Source of the DNA: Streptomyces sp. NBRC 110035
GTDB lineage: Bacteria; Actinomycetota; Actinomycetes; Streptomycetales; Streptomycetaceae
DNA length: 64,000 nt
Direction of reading: 5' to 3'
Assembly: GCF_000829695.1 (NCBI RefSeq)
Contig: NZ_BBNN01000023.1
Coordinates: 112,194 to 176,193, forward strand
In this document: positions 1 to 8,974 of the stretch, piece after piece
Layout of the letters: the number at the start of each line of letters is the position of its first letter
Numbering within the stretch: the stretch's first letter is position 1
The notes under the pieces: generated by a model
What the model saw: the letters and a program-made list of their open reading frames with translations, nothing else
Told to the model about the DNA's origin: nothing
The model's database searches: none
Made by a program: the position numbers and the translations under genes

Positions 1-39
1 ACCGGTGTGCCGGCCCCCCACCGCACCTCACCCCGCCGG

Positions 40-1935
40 TTACTTCGTGGGTGCCTGGGCGCCGGACTTTGCCGCGTGGGCCTCCAGCTCGCGGGCGAGC
101 GTCTCCGCGTCGTACGGGCCGGTGTGCCGGCGGTCGCCGACGAAGAACGTCGGGGTCCCGCGGGCACCGCTGGCCTCGGCGCTCGCGGCGTCCGCCCGCA
201 CCCTGGCGGCGGTCCGCTCGTCGTCGAGGTCGCGGAGGAACCTCTCGACGTCGAGCCCGAGCCCGGCGGCGTAGCCGGCGAGGTCCTCGTACCCGAGTTC
301 GTCCTGGTGCTCGAAGAGCAGGATGTGCATCTCCCAGAAGCGTCCCTGCGCGTCGGCGGCGACGGCCGCCCGCGCGGCGAGTTCGGAGTGCGGGTGCACG
401 TCGGGCAGCGGCAGGTGGCGGAAGACGTAGCGGAACCGGTCGCCGAACCGTTGCCGCAGTTCCTGGGTGACGCCGGTGGCGCGGGCGCAGAAGGGGCACT
501 CGTAGTCGCCGTACTCGACGAGGGTGAGCGGCGCCCCGGGGGGCCCGTAGACGTGGTCCGTCCCCGGGTCGACCGGGCGGTCCAGGCGGCGCGGCAGGTC
601 CGCGTCGGTCTGGCCGCGCAGGACGGCGGCCAGGTGGAACACGAGCCAGCCGAGGGCGGTGGCGAACACGGCCGCCAGCAGCACGCCGACGGTGGCCTCG
701 GCGCGTACCACCGGGTCGTCGAAGGCGAGCCCGACGATCAGCAGGGACACGGTGAAGCCGATCCCGGACAGGGCACCGCCGCCCAGGACGTGGCCCTGCC
801 CCACACCGGTCGGCAGCCGCCCGAGGCCGGCCCGGGTGCCGAGCCGGGCGCCGCCCCAGATACCGGCCGGCTTCCCGACGACGAGACCCACGGTCACGGC
901 CCAGGTGAGGGAGGAGGTCAGGGCGTTGGTCAGGACGCCGCCGCGCAGGTCGACACCGGCGTTGGCCAGCGCGAACACCGGGACGATGACGTAACTCGAC
1001 CAGGGGTGCAGCACCGTCTGGAGCCGTTCGTTGACGGAGACGGCCCGCTGGAGGCCTTGGTGTGCGATCCTGCCGACGTCCGCGAGGGGGGACTGGCGGA
1101 AGGCGCGGAAGAGCCGCGCGGCCTGCTCCACCCCCTCGCGCGACGGGTTCCTGGCGGGGATCAGGAGACCGCCGAGCATGCCGGCGATGGAGGCGTGCAG
1201 GCCGGCCTGGAGGGTGGCGAGCCACATCACCAGGACGATCAGGACGTACGGGGCGGCCCGCCACACGCTGAAGCGGGTCAGCGCGGACAGCACCACGCCC
1301 AGGACGAGCGCGACGACCAGTTCCGGCACGCTGATGCTGCCGGAGTAGACCACGCCGATCACGGTGACGGCCACGATGTCGTCGATGACGGTGATGGCCA
1401 GCAGGAAGACGCGCAGCTGCGTGACGAAGTGCGGGCCCACCACGGCGAGCGCGCCCAGCATGAACGCCGTGTCGGTGCCGATGACCACACCCCAGCCCGT
1501 GGCGGCGTCACCCCCGGGCGCGATCGCCAGATACAGCAGGACGGGCACGATCATGCCGCCGATTCCGGCGAGGCCCGGGAGCATGAGCTTGCGGCGGCTG
1601 TTCAGCTCGCCCACGGAGACCTCGTAGCGGACCTCCAGGCCGATGACGAAGAAGAACAGGGCCATCAGCCCGTCGTTGACCCAGTGCCCCAGGTCCATCG
1701 ACAGCCGGGTGTCGCCGAGGGAGATCGACAGGCCGGTGTGCCAGAGGGAGGTGTACGCCTCCGACCAGGGCGAGTTCGCCCAGACCAGGGCCACCGCCAC
1801 CGCGGCCAGGAGCAGGCCCGCGCTGCCCGCCTCGGTCGCCATGAAGGTGCGCACCGGGGTGGACAGCTGGGCCGCCAGTTCTCTTCTCCGCGACCGGGAC
1901 TGGGAGCCCCCGGACTTGTTCTTGCGCAGGATCAT
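40..1935 (-). CDS. nhaA: Na+/H+ antiporter NhaA with C-terminal DsbA/thioredoxin-like domain
   Basis: Predicted 631-aa inner-membrane sodium/proton antiporter used in pH and Na+ homeostasis. Residues about 40-430 are the multi-helix NhaA domain, with the TDTAF segment and the DDIVA motif that holds the ion-binding aspartate pair. Residues about 445-625 form a DsbA/thioredoxin-like domain that starts with a YGDYECPFC box, so the redox CxxC is Cys480/Cys483. NhaA of enterobacteria is about 390 aa and has no such tail; NhaA-thioredoxin fusions are known in actinobacteria. The ATG at 1935 has a poor ribosome site, so the exact N-terminus is uncertain. It is transcribed away from the secreted-protein gene at 2255. 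Confidence 0.93.
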   Translation of the reverse strand: MILRKNKSGGSQSRSRRRELAAQLSTPVRTFMATEAGSAGLLLAAVAVALVWANSPWSEAYTSLWHTGLSISLGDTRLSMDLGHWVNDGLMALFFFVIGLEVRYEVSVGELNSRRKLMLPGLAGIGGMIVPVLLYLAIAPGGDAATGWGVVIGTDTAFMLGALAVVGPHFVTQLRVFLLAITVIDDIVAVTVIGVVYSGSISVPELVVALVLGVVLSALTRFSVWRAAPYVLIVLVMWLATLQAGLHASIAGMLGGLLIPARNPSREGVEQAARLFRAFRQSPLADVGRIAHQGLQRAVSVNERLQTVLHPWSSYVIVPVFALANAGVDLRGGVLTNALTSSLTWAVTVGLVVGKPAGIWGGARLGTRAGLGRLPTGVGQGHVLGGGALSGIGFTVSLLIVGLAFDDPVVRAEATVGVLLAAVFATALGWLVFHLAAVLRGQTDADLPRRLDRPVDPGTDHVYGPPGAPLTLVEYGDYECPFCARATGVTQELRQRFGDRFRYVFRHLPLPDVHPHSELAARAAVAADAQGRFWEMHILLFEHQDELGYEDLAGYAAGLGLDVERFLRDLDDERTAARVRADAASAEASGARGTPTFFVGDRRHTGPYDAETLARELEAHAAKSGAQAPTK

Positions 1936-2254
1936 CAGGAGGTCACCGTGCCCGTCCGTCCGTCGGTCCGTCTCCTGGCCGTGTCACGCGGGTGAGGCGT
2001 GAGGGCGAGGGGGTGCCGGCCCGAGTGCTTCTCCTGAAGTGTCGCGCACATGTTCCTCACTTTCGTACAACCATGTGCCGCAGCCGCGTATCTGATCATG
2101 TGAGTCAACAGACTCCATGGTCACTCGGGTCCCGGACGTGACGACGAGCCGTTGGGTGACGTACCCAGAAGGTTGGGTGACGTACCCAGAAGGTTGGGTG
2201 ACGTACCCAGAAGAACGTCGACCACCGGGACCCCTTTCTCCACATGGGGAACGC
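1936..2254. other. intergenic region between nhaA and the secreted-protein gene
   Basis: No credible gene. It holds the divergent promoter area of nhaA and the gene at 2255, a small hairpin (GAGTC-aaca-GACTC, 2102-2115) and the triple 21-bp repeat listed separately. Frames that stay open here read through the repeats and lack a ribosome site. Confidence 0.6.
2151..2213. repeat. three perfect 21-bp tandem repeats, probable operator array
   Basis: Three back-to-back identical 21-bp units (2151-2171, 2172-2192, 2193-2213). Each contains the interrupted inverted repeat TGGGTGACGTACCCA (arms TGGGT/ACCCA). Twenty-one bases is two helical turns, so every copy sits on the same DNA face, as expected for cooperative binding of a dimeric regulator. 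The array ends 41 bp before the start codon at 2255. The regulator is unknown. Confidence 0.7.
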
Positions 2255-3136
2255 ATGCGTATTCGTGCCACCGTCGCCGCAGTCTCCGGCGCCCTGGCCC
2301 TGTCCGCCCTCGCCGTCCCGGCCGCGCAGGCCGACGGTCCCGGCGACGGGAACCCGACCAAGTCCAGCGCCGCCGAGCGCTTCGGCACCTCCTCCGCCAA
2401 GTCCTCCGCCAAGTCGACGGCCCGGGTGGCCGCCGCCGCCGCGCCCACCGTCTCCAGCGTCAAGGTGAACGCCGGCAAGAACGTCGTCCTCGGCACCACC
2501 GCCGCCAAGACCTTCGCCGTGTCCCTGACCGCCAGCCACCCGAGCGGTATCGCGGACGCCTACATCGACCTCTGGCACGGTACCGACGTCGAGGACGGCC
2601 TCGACGGCTACCTCCCGCCGAACGAGGACGTCGCCACCTGCACGGCCATCAGCGCCACGACGTCCAGCTGCAAGCTCACCATCACCGCCGAGCCCGGCTA
2701 CGAGGGCAACGTGTACGCCAACTTCCTGGCCGGCACCTGGAAGGTGTCCGCCGGCGTGCTGGCCAACGACGGCGAGATGTTCTGGGACGACTACTACAAG
2801 ACCCACAAGGTCCAGCGCCTGTCGAAGCTGACCGTCAACGCCTCCCCGGAGCCGGTGACCAAGGGCAAGACCCTCACGGTCACCGGCAAGCTCAGCCGCG
2901 CCAACTGGGAGACCGGCTCCTACTCCGGCCTGCCCAGCGGCCAGTCCGTGGCGCTGCAGTTCCGCAAGTCGGGCACCAGCACCTACACCAACGTCAAGGG
3001 CATCAAGACCGCTGCGGGCGGCGCCCTGAAGACGACCGTCACGGCCGCCACCGACGGCTACCACCGCTTCAAGTACGCCGGCATCACGAGCACCCCCCCG
3101 GCCACCGCGGCGGGCGACTTCGTCGACGTGAAGTAA
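2255..3136 (+). CDS. secreted protein with Ig-like C-terminal domain
   Basis: Predicted 293-aa exported protein. The ATG at 2255 is chosen because a GGGGA ribosome site lies just upstream and the product then begins with a classical signal peptide (MRIRATVAAV, a hydrophobic core, and AQA cleavage near residue 27). Frames extended upstream only translate the 21-bp repeats. After a Lys/Ser/Ala-rich stretch there is a region with two cysteines about 15 residues apart, then a roughly 100-aa all-beta module of the TVTGKLSR / SVALQFRKSG / DGYHRF kind seen in many Streptomyces secreted proteins. No catalytic motif is visible, so function is unknown. A hairpin terminator follows. Confidence 0.85.
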   Translation: MRIRATVAAVSGALALSALAVPAAQADGPGDGNPTKSSAAERFGTSSAKSSAKSTARVAAAAAPTVSSVKVNAGKNVVLGTTAAKTFAVSLTASHPSGIADAYIDLWHGTDVEDGLDGYLPPNEDVATCTAISATTSSCKLTITAEPGYEGNVYANFLAGTWKVSAGVLANDGEMFWDDYYKTHKVQRLSKLTVNASPEPVTKGKTLTVTGKLSRANWETGSYSGLPSGQSVALQFRKSGTSTYTNVKGIKTAAGGALKTTVTAATDGYHRFKYAGITSTPPATAAGDFVDVK

Positions 3137-3185
3137 CACCGCCCGGGCTGGTCACGCGGATCGCCGAGGCGCCCCCTTCCGGGGC

Positions 3186-3213
3186 GCGGAGCCGTGTCGG
3201 CACGCGGCTCCGC
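3186..3213 (+). terminator. hairpin terminator after the secreted-protein gene
   Basis: GCGGAGCCG pairs with CGGCTCCGC (9-bp stem, 10-nt loop) between the convergent genes ending at 3136 and 3296. There is no U-tract, which is usual for Streptomyces. Confidence 0.6.
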
Positions 3214-3295
3214 CGCGCGGGCGCGACCAGCCCCCACCGAACCCGCGGGTGATCCACAAGAGGTACCCCGCGGCGTTCACCCGCAGAGCCGAGCG

Positions 3296-5758
3296 CTAAG
3301 CGGGAAAGCGGCGGTCCACCCACTTCCACAGGAACTCCAGAGTGGCCGCCGCCACCGCCGCGATGCCGACCGCCACCCACGGCATCGTCATCCCGACCAG
3401 CTTCAGCGCGAAGAACTCCTGGAGCCACGGCACGACCAGCACCAGCAGGAACCCGGCGCCCATCGCCGCCACCAGGCCGATCCGCCACCACGTGTACGGG
3501 CGGGCGATGATCGCCAGCACCCAGATCGAGATCAGGAACAGCGTCAGCGTCGCCGCGCTCGTCTCCGCGTCCAGTGCCCCCTCACCGCTGTAGTGGTGGC
3601 GGGCGATCAGATACGTGGTGAACGTCGCCAGCGCGGCCAGCACGCCGCCCGGCACCGCGTACCGCATGACCCGCCGTACGAAGTTCGGCCGCGCCCGCTC
3701 CCTGTTCGGGGCCAGGGCCAGGAAGAACGCCGGGACGCCGATGGTGAGCGTGGACAGCAGCGTCAGATGGCGCGGCAGGAACGGGTACTCCACCTGCGAG
3801 CACACCACCAGCACCGCGAGCAGCACCGAGTAGACGGTCTTCACCAGGAACAGCGTCGCGACCCGGGTGATGTTGCCGATCACCCGCCGCCCCTCCGCCA
3901 CCACCGACGGCAGCGTGGCGAAGCTGTTGTCGAGCAGCACGATCTGCGCGACCGCCCGGGTGGCCTCCGAGCCGGAACCCATCGCCACCCCGATGTCGGC
4001 GTCCTTGAGGGCCAGCACGTCGTTCACCCCGTCGCCGGTCATCGCGACCGTGTGCCCGCGGGACTGGAGCGCGCCCACCATGTCCCGCTTCTGCTGCGGG
4101 GTGACCCGCCCGAACACCGTGCCCTCGTCGAGCGCCCCGGCCATCGCCTCCGGGCCGGCGGGCAGCCTGCGCGCGTCGACGACCGTCCCCGCCAGCCCGA
4201 GCTTCCCGGCGACCGCGCCGACCGACACCGCGTTGTCACCCGAGATGACCTTGGCGTCGACGTCCTGCTCGGCGAAGTACGCCAGCGTGTCCGCCGCGTC
4301 CGGCCGCAGCCGCTGCTCCAGCACCACCAGGGCGGTGGGGCGGACCCCGACGGCGGCCTCGGGGTCGTCCAGGCCTCGCTCGCCGCGGGCGAGGAGCAGC
4401 ACCCGCAGGCCCTGCTCGTTCAGCCGCCCCGTGCGGGCCAGAGCCGGGTGGTCGGCGTCGAGCAGGACGTCGGGTGCGCCGAGCAGCCAGACGGACGCGG
4501 TCCCGTCCTCCTCGGTGAAGGCGGCGCCGCTGTACTTGCGGGCGGAGGAGAAGGGCAGGGCGTCGGTGCGCCGCCAGTCACCGGTGTCGGGGTAGGCGTC
4601 GGCGATCGCCCGGAGCGAGGCGTTCGGCCGCGGATCGGAGACGCCGAGAGCGCCGAGCACCTTCCGCACGTACGCCTCGCCGCTGCCGCTGCCGCTGCTG
4701 CCGCTGCCGCCGTTGGTGCTGCTGCTGCCGCTGCCGCTGTCGGAGGTGCCGCCGTCGTCGAGCAGGTGCAGCTCCGTGACGTCCATGCCGCCCTCGGTGA
4801 GGGTGCCGGTCTTGTCCAGGCAGACCGTGTCGATGCGGGCCAGTCCCTCGATCGCGGGCAGCTCCTGCACCAGACACTGCTTGCGGCCGAGCCGGACGAC
4901 CCCGATCGCGAAGGCCACCGAGGTGAGGAGCACCAGCCCCTCGGGGACCATCGGCACGATCCCGCCGACCGTGCGGGCGACGGAGTCCTTCACCTCGTTG
5001 TCCTTGACGAACAGCTGGCTGATGATCAGCCCGGTCGCGGTCGGGATCATCATCCACGTCACGTACTTGAGGATCGTGGAGATGCCCGAGCGCAGCTCGG
5101 AGTGGACCAGCGTGAACCGGGACGCCTCCTCGGCGAGCTGCGCCGCGTACGCCTCGCGCCCCACCCTCGTCGCCTGGAAGGCGCCGCCGCCCGCGACCAC
5201 GAAGCTGCCGGACATGACCCGGTCCCCCGGCCGCTTGACCACGGGTTCGGCCTCTCCGGTGAGCAACGACTCGTCGATCTCCAGCGCGTCCGCCTCCGCG
5301 CACACCCCGTCGACGACGATCTTGTCGCCCGGCCCGATCTCGATCAGGTCGTCCAGCACGATCTGCGAGGTGCCGATCCTGGCGCTCGTCCCGTCCCGGC
5401 GCACCGTCGGCCGCGCCTCGCCGATCACGGCCAGGGAGTCCAGGGTCTTCTTGGCCCGCCACTCCTGGATGATGCCGATCCCGGTGTTGGCGAGGATCAC
5501 GAAGCCGAACAGGCTGTCCTGGATGGGCGCGACGCCCAGCATGATCACCCAGAGGATGCCGATGATCGCGTTGAACCGGGTGAGGACGTTTCCGCGGACG
5601 ATCTCGGTCAGCGACCGGCTGCTGCGCACCGGCACGTCGTTGACCTGCCCGAGGGCCACCCGCCGGGCCACCTCGGCTGAGGTCAGGCCGGTCACCGGTG
5701 ACGTCGGGGTGCCGGGGTGCGCGGCACCGGACCGCGGGTCCGTGTCGAGATGCGTCAT
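3296..5758 (-). CDS. CtpE-like P-type cation-transporting ATPase
   Basis: Predicted 820-aa P-type ATPase that couples ATP hydrolysis to cation transport across the membrane. In order it has an N-terminal cation-ATPase segment (LTSAEVARR), an actuator domain with DESLLTGEAEPV, the phosphorylation motif DKTGTLT at Asp315, the hinge motif TGDGVNDVLALKDADIG, and about ten membrane segments. Overall it resembles CtpE of mycobacteria, a Ca2+-uptake ATPase, more than metal-exporting CPx ATPases, because no CPC motif is present. A Ser/Gly/Asn low-complexity insertion about 25 residues after the phosphorylation site is encoded by a GCCGCT-type microsatellite at 4681-4743. Substrate assignment is family-based inference. 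Confidence 0.9.
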   Translation of the reverse strand: MTHLDTDPRSGAAHPGTPTSPVTGLTSAEVARRVALGQVNDVPVRSSRSLTEIVRGNVLTRFNAIIGILWVIMLGVAPIQDSLFGFVILANTGIGIIQEWRAKKTLDSLAVIGEARPTVRRDGTSARIGTSQIVLDDLIEIGPGDKIVVDGVCAEADALEIDESLLTGEAEPVVKRPGDRVMSGSFVVAGGGAFQATRVGREAYAAQLAEEASRFTLVHSELRSGISTILKYVTWMMIPTATGLIISQLFVKDNEVKDSVARTVGGIVPMVPEGLVLLTSVAFAIGVVRLGRKQCLVQELPAIEGLARIDTVCLDKTGTLTEGGMDVTELHLLDDGGTSDSGSGSSSTNGGSGSSGSGSGEAYVRKVLGALGVSDPRPNASLRAIADAYPDTGDWRRTDALPFSSARKYSGAAFTEEDGTASVWLLGAPDVLLDADHPALARTGRLNEQGLRVLLLARGERGLDDPEAAVGVRPTALVVLEQRLRPDAADTLAYFAEQDVDAKVISGDNAVSVGAVAGKLGLAGTVVDARRLPAGPEAMAGALDEGTVFGRVTPQQKRDMVGALQSRGHTVAMTGDGVNDVLALKDADIGVAMGSGSEATRAVAQIVLLDNSFATLPSVVAEGRRVIGNITRVATLFLVKTVYSVLLAVLVVCSQVEYPFLPRHLTLLSTLTIGVPAFFLALAPNRERARPNFVRRVMRYAVPGGVLAALATFTTYLIARHHYSGEGALDAETSAATLTLFLISIWVLAIIARPYTWWRIGLVAAMGAGFLLVLVVPWLQEFFALKLVGMTMPWVAVGIAAVAAATLEFLWKWVDRRFPA

Positions 5759-5914
5759 GCGGACGACGGTACGTGCGCGGGCGCGGCCTCACCCACCGGT
5801 TGCGCGGAAGATCCGACCCGGGGGAGGACGGCCGTAGGACCGTGGTCGTACGGGAGCCGCGGGTGACTCGGCCGACCGGCAGGGACGCGCGAAGACGTCC
5901 GACCGGCAGCGACG

Positions 5915-6283
5915 TCAGTCGGTCGAGGAGGCGGGGGAGGCAGGGGTGGTGGGGGAGGCGCTGCGGAGCGGTTCGGTCTCCGGGGCGTCCGTGCTTCCGA
6001 CGGCCTGTCCGGCCCGCGCGCGCCTGATCGCGCTCTCGCGCCGGCGGACGTGCCAGATGCCGATGAAACCGAGGCCGCCGCCGGCCAGGCAGGTCCACAG
6101 CCACCAGGTGTGCCCGTGGTCGTCGAACCAGCCGTAGAACGGCAGTTGCACCAGGAAGAGGGCGAACCAGACGAGCGTGCCGCCGACGACGGTGGCGACC
6201 ACGGGGCCCTCCAGGGGCTCCGGCGCCTCGTGCTTGGGGGTCCCCTTGACGATGTCGGAGAGACCCGAGAGGAAAGCGGCCAT
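5915..6283 (-). CDS. DUF2530 small membrane protein
   Basis: Predicted 122-aa protein with two hydrophobic segments (about residues 30-50 and 60-82), a charged RRRESAIRRAR stretch and a low-complexity Ser/Pro/Ala tail. The PEPLEGPVVATVVGGTLVW segment fits the actinobacterial DUF2530 family, whose function is unknown. It is divergent from the purine permease gene at 6475. Confidence 0.8.
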   Translation of the reverse strand: MAAFLSGLSDIVKGTPKHEAPEPLEGPVVATVVGGTLVWFALFLVQLPFYGWFDDHGHTWWLWTCLAGGGLGFIGIWHVRRRESAIRRARAGQAVGSTDAPETEPLRSASPTTPASPASSTD

Positions 6284-6474
6284 GCGGACAGCTTACGAGG
6301 AGCGGAGGGTGTGACGGCCGCCGCGTCCGCGCCACGCCGTCCGCTTCGGTCTACGCGCGGAGATAGCGAGAGCATCGTTATATGTTCATACTGAATCCGT
6401 TTGTCTCTGGCCACTTCTGTTCGTAGAAAACGCCAAAGGGCTTGGGGGAAGTCCGTCGGCGATGAGGTTTCCGC

Positions 6475-7932
6475 ATGCCCACGTCGGCCCCCGCCAAGGC
6501 TCCGATGCCCGACCAGCCGGGGTCCGGCCCCGGCCCCGGCCACGGCGCACTCGACCGCTACTTCAGGATCTCCGAACGGGGCAGCTCCCTGCCCCGCGAG
6601 ATCCGTGGCGGCTTCGCCACCTTCTTCGCGATGGCCTACATCATCGTGCTCAACCCGATCATCCTGGGCAGCTCGACGGACCTGTACGGCAACCAGCTCG
6701 ACAACGGTCAGCTGGTCACCGCGACCGCCCTGACGGCGGCGTTCACCACGCTGCTCATGGGCGTCATCGGCAACGTGCCGATCGCGCTCGCCGCCGGCCT
6801 CGGCGTGAACTCGGTCGTCGCGCTCCAGCTCGCCCCCCGGATGTCCTGGCCGGACGCCATGGGCATGGTCGTGCTGGCCGGTTTCGTCGTCATGCTGCTG
6901 GTCGCCACCGGTCTGCGCGAGCGCGTGATGAACGCCGTCCCGTACGGTCTGCGCAAGGCCATCGCCATCGGTATCGGCCTGTTCATCATGATGATCGGTC
7001 TCGTCGACTCCGGCTTCGTCTCCCGCATGCCGGACGCCGCGAACACCACCGTGCCGTTGCAGCTCGGCACCGGCGGTCACCTCACCGGCTGGCCGGTTCT
7101 CGTCTTCGTCCTCGGCGCGCTGCTCACGCTGGCGCTGATCCTGCGCAAGGTGCCCGGCGCGATCCTCATCTCGATCGTGGTGACGACCGTCCTCGCCGTG
7201 ATCATCGAAGCGGTGGCCGACGTCCCCTCCTGGGGCCTGACGGCCCCGGCCTGGCCCGGCAACCCGTTCGCCACCCCCGACTTCGGCCTGATCGGCGAGG
7301 TCAGCCTGTTCGGCGGCTTCGAGCAGGTCGGCCTGCTGACCGGTGTCCTGTTCGTCTTCACCGTGCTGCTGTCGTGCTTCTTCGACGCCATGGGCACGAT
7401 CATGGGTGTCTCCGACGAGGCCAGGCTGACCGACGCCCGGGGGCAGATGCCCGGCATCAACAAGGTCCTCTTCATCGACGGTGTCGCGGTCGCCGCGGGC
7501 GGCGCCAGCTCCGCCTCCGCCACCACCGCCTTCGTGGAGTCCACGGCCGGTGTCGGCGAGGGCGCGCGCACCGGCTTCGCCAACGTCGTCACGGGCGCGC
7601 TCTTCGCCGTCGCGCTGTTCCTCACGCCCGTCGCCACCATGGTCCCGTCGCAGGCGGCGACCCCGGCGCTGCTCGCGGTCGGCTTCCTGATCCTGGCGGG
7701 CTCGGTCGGGGAGATCGACTGGGCGGACCACACCATCGCCATCCCGGCCTTCGTGACCATGGTGATGATGCCGTTCACCTACTCGATCACCAACGGCATC
7801 GGCATGGGCTTCATCACCTTCGTGGTGCTGCGCCTGGCGGCCGGGCGCGGCAAGGGGGTGCCGGCGGCGATGTACGTGGTGTCGGCGGTGTTCGCCTTCT
7901 ACTACCTGATGCCGGCACTGGGCCTGACCTGA
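6475..7932 (+). CDS. NCS2-family purine (guanine/hypoxanthine-type) permease
   Basis: Predicted 485-aa membrane transporter with about 12-14 transmembrane helices. The EIRGGFATFFAMAYIIVLNP opening, the GVNS stretch after the first helices, SCFFDAMGTIMGV and the SASATTAFVESTAGVGEGARTG loop are hallmarks of the AzgA/GhxP branch of NCS2 nucleobase:H+ symporters rather than the UraA branch. Likely substrates are hypoxanthine, guanine or adenine. The ATG at 6475 follows a GATGAGG ribosome site. The 5' region (about 6361-6474) is unusually AT-rich for this genome and probably carries the promoter. Confidence 0.9.
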   Translation: MPTSAPAKAPMPDQPGSGPGPGHGALDRYFRISERGSSLPREIRGGFATFFAMAYIIVLNPIILGSSTDLYGNQLDNGQLVTATALTAAFTTLLMGVIGNVPIALAAGLGVNSVVALQLAPRMSWPDAMGMVVLAGFVVMLLVATGLRERVMNAVPYGLRKAIAIGIGLFIMMIGLVDSGFVSRMPDAANTTVPLQLGTGGHLTGWPVLVFVLGALLTLALILRKVPGAILISIVVTTVLAVIIEAVADVPSWGLTAPAWPGNPFATPDFGLIGEVSLFGGFEQVGLLTGVLFVFTVLLSCFFDAMGTIMGVSDEARLTDARGQMPGINKVLFIDGVAVAAGGASSASATTAFVESTAGVGEGARTGFANVVTGALFAVALFLTPVATMVPSQAATPALLAVGFLILAGSVGEIDWADHTIAIPAFVTMVMMPFTYSITNGIGMGFITFVVLRLAAGRGKGVPAAMYVVSAVFAFYYLMPALGLT

Positions 7933-7995
7933 GCCGGTCCCGCGGGGGAACCCGTGGAGAACCCGTAGGGGAACCCGGGGGAGAGGGAGCACGGC

Positions 7996-8184
7996 TCAGA
8001 TGACGTCGTAGAACTTCTCCGTCTCTTCGACGGCGGTCTGGAACCGCTGGTCGAAGTCATCGCGCATGAGCGTCCGGACGACGTAGTCCTGGACGCTCAT
8101 TCCGCGTTTGGCGGCATGCTGCCGGAGTCGCTCGAGCAGCTCGTGGTCCATGCGCAGGCTGAGTACGTCGGTCCCCATGGCCAT
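7996..8184 (-). CDS. ribbon-helix-helix DNA-binding protein (orphan antitoxin-like)
   Basis: Predicted 62-aa protein. LSLRMDHELLERLRQHAAKRGMS fits the beta-strand/helix/helix pattern of Arc/CopG/MetJ-type ribbon-helix-helix domains, followed by a short acidic tail. No toxin gene is adjacent, so it is either a stand-alone repressor or an orphan antitoxin. Translation could begin at Met3 (8178) instead of 8184. Confidence 0.75.
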   Translation of the reverse strand: MAMGTDVLSLRMDHELLERLRQHAAKRGMSVQDYVVRTLMRDDFDQRFQTAVEETEKFYDVI

Positions 8185-8283
8185 GAGCGTTGCCGCACAT
8201 CCCGGCTCGGCGTGCGCGCTTCCACGCCGAGGTCACCCGTATGAGTGATTCGAGTGAGTAATTCGGCCTCGCGGTTCACCGGG

Positions 8284-8328
8284 GTGTGCGGGTGGCCGGT
8301 GTGCGCGTGGCCGGTGTCACGGGTGCCG
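8284..8328. repeat. three imperfect 15-bp direct repeats
   Basis: GTGTGCGGGTGGCCG (8284), GTGTGCGCGTGGCCG (8299) and the diverged GTGTCACGGGTGCCG (8314) lie head to tail between the divergent RHH and marR genes. Confidence 0.6.
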
Positions 8329-8356
8329 GCGGAACCCGCGTGCGCCCCGAGGGGTC

Positions 8357-8386
8357 CTTTAGCGAGAGTAATGAGTTACGCTAAAG
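8357..8386 (+). promoter_or_regulatory. inverted-repeat operator abutting the marR start codon
   Basis: CTTTAGCG (8357-8364) and CGCTAAAG (8379-8386) are perfect inverted arms around an inner GTAA-tgag-TTAC repeat. The site ends 3 bp before the marR ATG and is AT-rich relative to its surroundings. It probably serves as an autoregulatory MarR operator that also covers the ribosome site. Confidence 0.65.
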
Positions 8387-8389
8387 AAC

Positions 8390-8827
8390 ATGCCGGACCT
8401 CAGCCATGGCGACGACGCAGCCGCCGTGAACGCCCTTCGATCCGCCGTGATGCGACTGTCCCGTCGGCTCAAGCACCAGCGCGTCGACGAGTCGCTCAGC
8501 CCCACCGAGATGTCGGTGCTGGGCACCCTGGCCCGGTGCGGCCGGGCCACCCCGGGCGAACTCGCCCGCAAGGAGCACGTCCAGCCGCCCTCGATGACCC
8601 GCATCGTGGCGCTGCTGGAAGGCAAGGGCCTGGTCCGGCTGGAGCCGCACCCCGACGACCGGCGCCAGAAGGTCGTCACGCAGACCGAACGGGCCGAGGC
8701 GATGCTGGACGAGAGCCGCCGCAAGCGGAACGCCTTCCTGGCCACCCTGGCCGAGGAGCTCGACGAGGACGAATGGGCGAAGCTCCGTGCCGCCGCCCCC
8801 GTCCTGGAGAAGCTCGCGCACGTCTAG
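8390..8827 (+). CDS. MarR-family transcriptional regulator
   Basis: Predicted 145-aa winged-helix regulator. LSPTEMSVLGTLARCGRATPGELARKEHVQPPSMTRIVALLEGKGLVRLEPHPDDRR covers the recognition helix and beta-wing with the conserved DDRR. It is followed by an MFS exporter on the same strand, a common pairing in which MarR represses the pump until a small ligand binds. The 30-bp inverted repeat touching its start codon is the likely operator. Confidence 0.92.
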   Translation: MPDLSHGDDAAAVNALRSAVMRLSRRLKHQRVDESLSPTEMSVLGTLARCGRATPGELARKEHVQPPSMTRIVALLEGKGLVRLEPHPDDRRQKVVTQTERAEAMLDESRRKRNAFLATLAEELDEDEWAKLRAAAPVLEKLAHV

Positions 8828-8880
8828 GCGTGCGGGGCACGCGGGGGCCGGGGCGCGCGGTGCGGCACCGGCGAGGTGCG

Positions 8881-8945
8881 AGGCACTGGGCACGAGGTAC
8901 TGGACCCAGGTACCGGGCACGAGGTACCGGGCACGAGGTACGAGG
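8881..8945. repeat. imperfect 14-bp direct repeats (AGGTACCGGGCACG)
   Basis: Two perfect copies of AGGTACCGGGCACG (8908-8921, 8922-8935) are flanked by diverged copies at 8881, 8895 and 8936. They fill most of the gap between marR and the MFS gene. Each perfect unit holds a GGTACC palindrome. Confidence 0.7.
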
Positions 8946-8974
8946 CAACAACAGCTGTCACCAGGAGGCGAACC

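Noticed and set aside
7..1995. Long plus-strand frame antisense to nhaA
   Set aside because: Its translation is low-complexity Gly/Ala/Arg/Asp sequence with no family match, as expected opposite a GC-rich gene.
2117..2254. N-terminal extension of the secreted protein through the 21-bp repeats
   Set aside because: It would place 46 repeat-derived residues before a perfect signal peptide and has no ribosome site.
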